64,000 nucleotides of DNA, taken from positions 1-64,000 of the forward strand of contig NZ_JAMOZL010000010.1 of NCBI RefSeq assembly GCF_023667495.1, written 5' to 3'. Under the pieces are notes generated by a model. The model was not told where the DNA came from, did not search any database, and was given only the letters and a program-made list of their open reading frames with translations. Origin of the DNA: Dyadobacter sp. MSC1_007 (lineage in GTDB: Bacteria; Bacteroidota; Bacteroidia; Cytophagales; Spirosomataceae). Shown one piece after another: positions 59,391 to 64,000 of this stretch (positions are counted from its first letter, which is position 1; each line of letters starts with the position of its first letter). The translations under genes were made by a program, and so were the position numbers.

Positions 59391-59984
59391 GTGAAAACCA
59401 TCTACTTGACCATTACTGCTGCTATTTGGCTGACCTGTGCCATGGACGCGCAAAAACAAGAACAAAAGGGAATCAAGTTAATAGATAAGTACCACAATGA
59501 AGCGGCGAAAGAGGATGAGGTAAGGCGCGGCAAGTATCTGGTGACGATCATGGGCTGCGCCGATTGTCACTCTCCGAAAAAGCCAGGCCCACAGGGACCC
59601 ATGCCAGATATGGAGCGGTTCCTTTCCGGATTCGATAGCACTCAGCCACTTGGAAGCTATGACAAAAATTTGGTAAGGACCGGTCAGTGGGTTATTTTCA
59701 ATGGTCAGAATACGGCGTTCGCGGGGCCCTGGGGTGTATCCTTCGCTGCCAACCTCACACCGGACGCTACGGGCATCGGCACATGGACTTTCGAGCAGTT
59801 TAACAGCGCCATGCGCAAGGGTAAATTTAAAGGGCTTGCAAATAGCCGCCCGCTGATGCCCCCGATGCCCTGGCAGAATTATAAAGATATGAGCGATGCG
59901 GATATGAAAGCCGTTTTTGTCTACTTGAAATCACTCAGACCTGTTTCCAACGTGGTTCCAGCATATGTTCCGGCCGGGCAATAG
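59391..59984 (+). CDS. Exported c-type cytochrome (GTG start)
   Basis: 197 residues with a GTG start and a signal peptide (cleaved near Cys-16 to Asp-19). The heme site Cys-Ala-Asp-Cys-His is at 56-60. Methionines in Leu-Met-Pro-Pro-Met-Pro-Trp near 157 can be the sixth ligand. Leu-Thr-Pro-Asp with Gly-Ile-Gly-Thr-Trp is typical of the cytochrome c subunits that accept electrons from exported dehydrogenases. It ends 40 bases before the start of the exported PLP enzyme, a possible functional link. Confidence 0.85.
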   Translation: MKTIYLTITAAIWLTCAMDAQKQEQKGIKLIDKYHNEAAKEDEVRRGKYLVTIMGCADCHSPKKPGPQGPMPDMERFLSGFDSTQPLGSYDKNLVRTGQWVIFNGQNTAFAGPWGVSFAANLTPDATGIGTWTFEQFNSAMRKGKFKGLANSRPLMPPMPWQNYKDMSDADMKAVFVYLKSLRPVSNVVPAYVPAGQ

Positions 59985-60024
59985 CAATAAAAAAGACCTT
60001 TTCCACGGTAATCCATCCACTCAA

Positions 60025-61185
60025 ATGCACAGAAGAGATTTTGTAAAAATAGGCGGTTTACTCTCCGTCACCGCGACTCCCATTGGGGGCGTTAACGCAA
60101 ACGGCTGTTTTAAAGGTTCATGGAAGGCAGGCCAGTCAGTCGATTTCTTGTATGATGGGTTAAATCTGAGCCCGAAAGAATATGCAAGTCTGTTAATGAA
60201 ACTCGCCGATGAAGGTAAAATCAAGTCTGATTTTTATTCCAATGGCGGGGTAGTGGAGGAATTGGAGCACAAATTTGCGCAATTACTCGGCAAGGAATCC
60301 AGCGTCTTTTTGCCTACCGGGACACTGGCAAACCACATCGCGATTCGCAAACTGTCCGGAAATAACCGACGGGTAATTGTTCAGGAACAAAGCCATATTT
60401 ACAACGATACCGGAGACAGTTCGCAGGTTTTGAGCGGGTTGAACCTGATTCCGTTGGGCGTCAACGCTGCGGAATTTTCATTGGAAGATGTTGAAGAGGT
60501 CATTGCAAAAACAAAATTAGGCCGCGTTGCTGCACAAATTGGCACCATCGCTATTGAAACACCCGTGAGGCGCCAGCACGATAGGATAATAGGTTACGAA
60601 AGTCTGAAAGGGATCGTGGAATATGCTGGTAAGAATGGTATCAAAACTCATTTGGACGGAGCAAGATTGTTCAAGCAGTCGGTTCATACCGGTGTTGCGC
60701 CAAAGCAGTACGGTGAGCTCTTTGACACCGTTTTTACGTCGATGTGGAAATGCTTCAATGCTTCATCCGGGGCGATTTTGGCTGGTGATAAGTCATTTAC
60801 TGAAAATCTGTTTCACGAGCGAAGAATGTTTGGGGGTGGACTGCCAGCCGCATGGGCTTTCGCCGCGGTTGCGTTACATTTTGCTGACGGCTTCATCGAT
60901 GATTACAAATTGGCATGGTCAAACAGTCAAAAATTATTCAAGGAGCTGAATAAGGATGAACGGGTTAAATGCAATCCGATAGAGAACGGCATTCATTTTG
61001 TCAATATGCAATTGACGCACACTGATCCAGACAAATTTAGAGCAGGACTGGCAAACAGAAATATTGAAGTGGCTAAATACGGCAATCAGGGTTTCATGCT
61101 AAAAGTTAATCCTTCCATTAACCGTGTCCCCGTTGAGCAGTTATCAGGACTGTTCCTGGAATCACTGAATGAAGCCCGAAAGTAA
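60025..61185 (+). CDS. Tat-exported threonine-aldolase-like PLP enzyme
   Basis: The start at 60025 (Met-His-Arg-Arg-Asp-Phe-Val-Lys) gives a twin-arginine signal and 386 residues; the frame also opens at 59965 inside the cytochrome gene. The fold-type I PLP features are Thr-Gly-Thr-Leu-Ala-Asn-His, His-Leu-Asp-Gly-Ala-Arg-Leu-Phe and the internal lysine in Ser-Met-Trp-Lys-Cys-Phe-Asn-Ala (Lys-242). These match the low-specificity L-threonine aldolase/beta-eliminating lyase family. Such enzymes are normally cytosolic; export by Tat is consistent with loading PLP before translocation. The substrate in the periplasm is unknown. Confidence 0.85.
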   Translation: MHRRDFVKIGGLLSVTATPIGGVNANGCFKGSWKAGQSVDFLYDGLNLSPKEYASLLMKLADEGKIKSDFYSNGGVVEELEHKFAQLLGKESSVFLPTGTLANHIAIRKLSGNNRRVIVQEQSHIYNDTGDSSQVLSGLNLIPLGVNAAEFSLEDVEEVIAKTKLGRVAAQIGTIAIETPVRRQHDRIIGYESLKGIVEYAGKNGIKTHLDGARLFKQSVHTGVAPKQYGELFDTVFTSMWKCFNASSGAILAGDKSFTENLFHERRMFGGGLPAAWAFAAVALHFADGFIDDYKLAWSNSQKLFKELNKDERVKCNPIENGIHFVNMQLTHTDPDKFRAGLANRNIEVAKYGNQGFMLKVNPSINRVPVEQLSGLFLESLNEARK

Positions 61186-61203
61186 ATAAAACGGGCTTTC
61201 TTT
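61172..61203 (+). terminator. Hairpin terminator overlapping the end of the PLP-enzyme gene
   Basis: AAGCCCG at 61172-61178 pairs with CGGGCTT at 61192-61198, and TCTTTG follows. The stem begins inside the last codons and overlaps the stop at 61183-61185. It would terminate plus-strand transcription before the convergent DUF418 fragment. Confidence 0.6.
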
Positions 61204-61205
61204 GC

Positions 61206-61526
61206 CTATCGATTTCCGCTGCCCATCGTCACAACATCAGCCACACTGGAAATTAGCTGGAAGATAAAAAACGGAATGCAAAGAGCTACGCCCCAGCCCG
61301 GCCCGATTTCGCCCATCAATCCTAAACCATAGCCATAAAAGATCAGCGTACCAAAAATGGATTGCAGAACGTAGTTAGTCAGGGCCATCTTGGCAATCGA
61401 AGCAAGACGGGACACTATGAAGTGGTGAGAATGCCAGTAAAAAAGGAGGGTGAGGCTGGTAATGTATAAGATTGTAAAAGCCGCATTACTATTGTCTACC
61501 AGCAGGTCGTGAATCTGACTGATCAT
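61206..61526 (-). pseudogene. DUF418 protein fragment
   Basis: 106 residues with three hydrophobic segments. Met-Ala-Leu-Thr-Asn-Tyr-Val-Leu-Gln-Ser-Ile-Phe-Gly-Thr-Leu-Ile-Phe-Tyr-Gly-Tyr-Gly-Leu-Gly-Leu split across two helices is the C-terminal DUF418 signature. A full member is about 380-420 residues with ten helices and ends with a conserved Gly-Pro-Leu-Glu-Trp-Leu-Trp-Arg. Here both the N-terminal two thirds and that end are missing. It is most likely a remnant, flanked by the PLP-enzyme terminator and the DUF6624 promoter. Confidence 0.6.
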
Positions 61527-61582
61527 ATGTCATTAATTAATATATTGATTGCTGTATCTGAATTTACACGATTACAGGCCAC

Positions 61583-62584
61583 ATGATCAACGTTCGCCTT
61601 TCGCTAGTCCTATTATTTTTAATTGTGCTCTTTCCATGCCTGGGCCAAAAATTTGGCGAAGATTATACTCGTCGCATAATGAAAGCTGATTCCCTCTTTC
61701 AGGAGAAAAAATATAGAGAATCAGCAGAAACCTACAATAATGCCTTTAATGACAACAGTGGTGTCGGATATCTGCCTGATCGTTACATGGCAGCATCCGC
61801 CTGGGCTATGGCGAGTGAAGCTGATAGTGCATTCTACCATCTTTTTAGAATAATTGACCGCGTAAAATATGATGAGCTGGATAAGGTTCTATCGGATTCT
61901 ACGCTCAAAAATTTATGGAGCGATCCAAGATGGACCAAGGCGATTAAGCTCATTAAAAGCAATAAGGAGACTAAGGAAGCAAATTATAATCGTCACCTGA
62001 TTGCCATTTTAGATTCGGTCTTCGCCAACGATCAAAAGTATCGTTTGACCGTACATGATACTATCAGTAGATATGGAGTGAATTCCCCTCAGGTTAGTGA
62101 AATGAACAGGCTAATCATCGGAATTGACAGCGCCAATATCCACATTGTCACCGCGATACTTGACACTTTCGGTTGGCCGGGGCCGGATATTATTGCGGAA
62201 CACGGAAATACAATATTCCTTGTCCTCCAACATTCTGACATTGCCACGCAGCTAAAATACCTGCCGTTAATGAGGGACGCAGTAAAGCGCGATGCAGCAG
62301 AACGGAGCTCTTTGGCTTTACTGGAAGATCGCGTCGCGTTGGGCCAAGGACACTGTCAGATATTTGGTAGTCAAATCGGTTTCGACGAAAAATCAAACAG
62401 CTATTACGTGCTGCCCTTATTTGATCCTGCCCATGTCGATGAAAGAAGGAAGGAGGTTGGCCTGGGATCTTTGCAGGAATATGTCGATTTCTGGAAAATC
62501 ACTTGGGACCATGTCCGTTACCGGAAACAATTGCGAAAACTGGTAGGTAAAAAATCTCTAAAAAAATACGACTGTTTCTTATAA
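61583..62584 (+). CDS. Exported DUF6624 protein
   Basis: 333 residues. A signal peptide ends near Cys-Leu-Gly-Gln; residues about 25-130 include a helical TPR-like part (Ser-Leu-Phe-Gln-Glu-Lys-Lys-Tyr-Arg-Glu-Ser-Ala-Glu-Thr-Tyr). The C-terminal half is DUF6624: Leu-Glu-Asp-Arg-Val-Ala-Leu-Gly-Gln-Gly, Gln-Ile-Phe-Gly-Ser-Gln and Asp-Glu-Arg-Arg-Lys-Glu-Val-Gly-Leu. The function of DUF6624 is unknown. No obvious partner lies beside it. Confidence 0.78.
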   Translation: MINVRLSLVLLFLIVLFPCLGQKFGEDYTRRIMKADSLFQEKKYRESAETYNNAFNDNSGVGYLPDRYMAASAWAMASEADSAFYHLFRIIDRVKYDELDKVLSDSTLKNLWSDPRWTKAIKLIKSNKETKEANYNRHLIAILDSVFANDQKYRLTVHDTISRYGVNSPQVSEMNRLIIGIDSANIHIVTAILDTFGWPGPDIIAEHGNTIFLVLQHSDIATQLKYLPLMRDAVKRDAAERSSLALLEDRVALGQGHCQIFGSQIGFDEKSNSYYVLPLFDPAHVDERRKEVGLGSLQEYVDFWKITWDHVRYRKQLRKLVGKKSLKKYDCFL

Positions 62585-62789
62585 ATAGCCGGTATAGTCC
62601 CTAGGCTGCGGGCATACCTTCACAGACACGTGGCAGTGCTATCCCCAAAAGGAGACGGTTGTGAAATACTGATGCCCACGTTTTATATTTACACAGAAGC
62701 GCGGGTATTAATGCTCCTTATTTTGATCCTTTCCGTTTGTTAACTCCGCTAACATCATCGTCACCTCATTTCTTGAATATCTTACATTG

Positions 62790-63140
62790 TTAACGTAATC
62801 CCTGTGAGCTTATTTCCTTAAACACTGTTTGCACAAAACGCACCGCATATTTTTTGTGCAATTTCAGAAAAAGCTCGTCGATTGTTGATCCAATTAGCAA
62901 ATAGTTAGCGGTGTCAACAGAATAAAACTTGTCCCAAATTTCCAAGTATACTTAGAGCGCTTTTTCCAATTTACCTTCCTGTTCGAAATCCTGAGCTTTG
63001 AGCAAGCAAAATTTTCTGTTGAATTCGGAATCTGCGAGTATACCAGGGCTGTTTTTGATGAATTTATTCAGCCTGGATTCCGAGTCCCAACGGGTAACTA
63101 ACCGTATTTCACCGATTCTTAATCGGAAGTTCTTTCTAAT
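62790..63140 (-). pseudogene. ORF interrupted by an in-frame stop; family unknown
   Basis: In the 722-base gap before the last gene, one minus-strand frame is coherent from 63140 to 62792 except for a TAA at 62952-62954. Upstream sense includes Val-Thr-Arg-Trp-Asp-Ser-Glu-Ser-Arg and Lys-Ala-Gln-Asp-Phe-Glu-Gln-Glu-Gly-Lys-Leu-Glu-Lys-Ala-Leu. The same frame continues past the stop as Val-Tyr-Leu-Glu-Ile-Trp-Asp-Lys-Phe and Lys-Leu-His-Lys-Lys-Tyr-Ala. No start codon is present. The amphipathic helical style resembles regulators or stress proteins of unknown type. The remaining part (62585-62789, 63141-63306) shows no coding sequence I can support. Confidence 0.45.
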
Positions 63141-63306
63141 CTATATCTATTTATCTCTATAAAAATCAAAACGGTAAATGCTAAATTTGTAAATTACAAA
63201 GGTAATGCAATTGATCCGTTCTGATTTTACTTGCAAGATTGCCATTCCAAAGGTGTACCCACTAAATTAAAATAAAAAATTAATTTGCGATTAAACGATA
63301 TTAAAA

Positions 63307-64000
63307 ATGGGGCACTTATGTAAAACCAGCCAGCTTGCCGTGGTCTGCTGCGCCGTTATGGCGCTCGCATTTCTGACCATCCTCTTTCATGAAACCTTGA
63401 ATACTCCGTCGTTCGACGACTATACGGCAACGGTTGCCTTCATCAAGGATTTCTTTTTTCAGAACAAGACGCCGAACGAAAAGTTTGCTATTTTATTCAG
63501 CCGTCACAACGAACACCGTATCCTGCCTTCAAGGCTAATTGCGGTTGGCTATTTCGCTTTATTTAACCGGCTTAATTTTGCACATCTGGCCTACATTCAA
63601 AACTTGTTTCTAATCGGAAGCATAGCTATGGTGTACCGGTTGATGATCCGTCATCATTATCCGTGGCAGCATTCGGTCCTGGTTTGTTCCTCATTCATGC
63701 TAAGCCTCACTTTCTATCAGGTGTCGTTCTACTACTGGGGAGGCATTCAATATTATGCCGTAATTTTCTTTTCGTTGTTGAGTCTGTGTTACCTGGATAA
63801 AGCTTCTGCACCGTCAGACTGGCGTTTTATATCATCTATGCTTTTTGGCGCTATGGCGGTGTGTTCCTTTGGCAACGGCATTGTAACGCCTTTGCTGGGC
63901 TGTGTATTACTGTGGGCTAAGAAACAACGCTCCATGCAAGTCGTTTGGCTTGGTTTCACCTTCCTGTGTGCCCTGGATTTTTTCCTTTCGATGCTTGACA
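63307..64000 (+). CDS. Multi-pass membrane protein, partial (runs off the window)
   Basis: ATG at 63307 opens a frame with no stop to the end of the window (231 codons). A membrane helix (about 10-30) is followed by a loop with Asp-Asp-Tyr near 37 and Ser-Arg-His-Asn-Glu-His-Arg-Ile-Leu-Pro-Ser-Arg near 67, then four or more hydrophobic segments. The acidic loop followed by Asn-Glu-His-Arg resembles membrane glycosyltransferase-like proteins, but no family is certain. Nothing is known of its C-terminus. Confidence 0.65.
   Translation, partial: MGHLCKTSQLAVVCCAVMALAFLTILFHETLNTPSFDDYTATVAFIKDFFFQNKTPNEKFAILFSRHNEHRILPSRLIAVGYFALFNRLNFAHLAYIQNLFLIGSIAMVYRLMIRHHYPWQHSVLVCSSFMLSLTFYQVSFYYWGGIQYYAVIFFSLLSLCYLDKASAPSDWRFISSMLFGAMAVCSFGNGIVTPLLGCVLLWAKKQRSMQVVWLGFTFLCALDFFLSMLD

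Overview
The window comes from a Bacteroidota chromosome, most likely a Cytophagales/Dyadobacter-type bacterium. The supporting features are TonB-dependent receptors with carboxypeptidase-like N-terminal domains, a two-component propeller kinase, LytS/LytTR pairs, several AraC-type regulators, DUF6428, DUF3347 and DUF6624 proteins, and weak ribosome-binding sites. The genus is an inference; the phylum is secure. I found no rRNA, tRNA, CRISPR array or intact insertion sequence.

Layout. 1-720: end of an arsenic-type locus (ArsR tail, DUF6428). 850-9860: potassium-starvation locus kdpF-A-B-C, a porin, a short KdpD and a separate histidine kinase; no KdpE is present. 9900-12940: a C-terminally truncated SPFH protein, an alpha/beta hydrolase and a secreted protein of unknown family. 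12960-16670 (minus strand): copper-handling block with a multicopper oxidase fused to a CopB-like barrel, an HMA-DUF3347 protein and a Cys/His-rich exported protein. 16950-22100: FAD oxidoreductase and GT-C-like membrane protein, then on the minus strand a Tat-exported phosphoesterase, a hydrolase fragment, a membrane protein and a Crp/Fnr fragment. 22230-28600 (minus strand): a tightly coupled operon of AurF-like diiron oxygenase, OleA-like condensing enzyme, OleC-like adenylating enzyme and OleD-like reductase, followed by an M1 peptidase. This is the best candidate for an undescribed system, probably making a beta-lactone or related lipid because no OleB is present. 28800-33600: tannase-like esterase, a (p)ppGpp-hydrolase-like HD protein, a YflT-type stress protein and two colliding AraC genes. 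33850-37600: TonB receptor plus exported tyrosine phosphatase. 37750-40460: small genes, one frameshifted. 40690-42610: ArsR-SRPBCC operon with twin operators. 42660-45560: VOC fragment, bestrophin, lipoprotein, epoxide hydrolase. 45570-53340: propeller kinase, a divergent LytS-LytTR pair and a TonB receptor, with a 34-bp perfect palindrome between the divergent genes. 53400-64000: AraC regulators, DUF4440, cupin, ZU5 lipoprotein, cytochrome c, Tat-exported threonine-aldolase-like enzyme, DUF6624 protein and a membrane protein running off the end.

A second theme is gene decay. About ten genes are truncated, frameshifted or interrupted: SPFH, a lipase-like hydrolase, Crp/Fnr, DUF4142, AraC twice, DUF2867, VOC, DUF418 and an unnamed ORF. 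Several breaks lie exactly where an oppositely oriented gene begins or ends, which suggests past rearrangements. All functional calls are made by eye from translated sequence; no database search was run.
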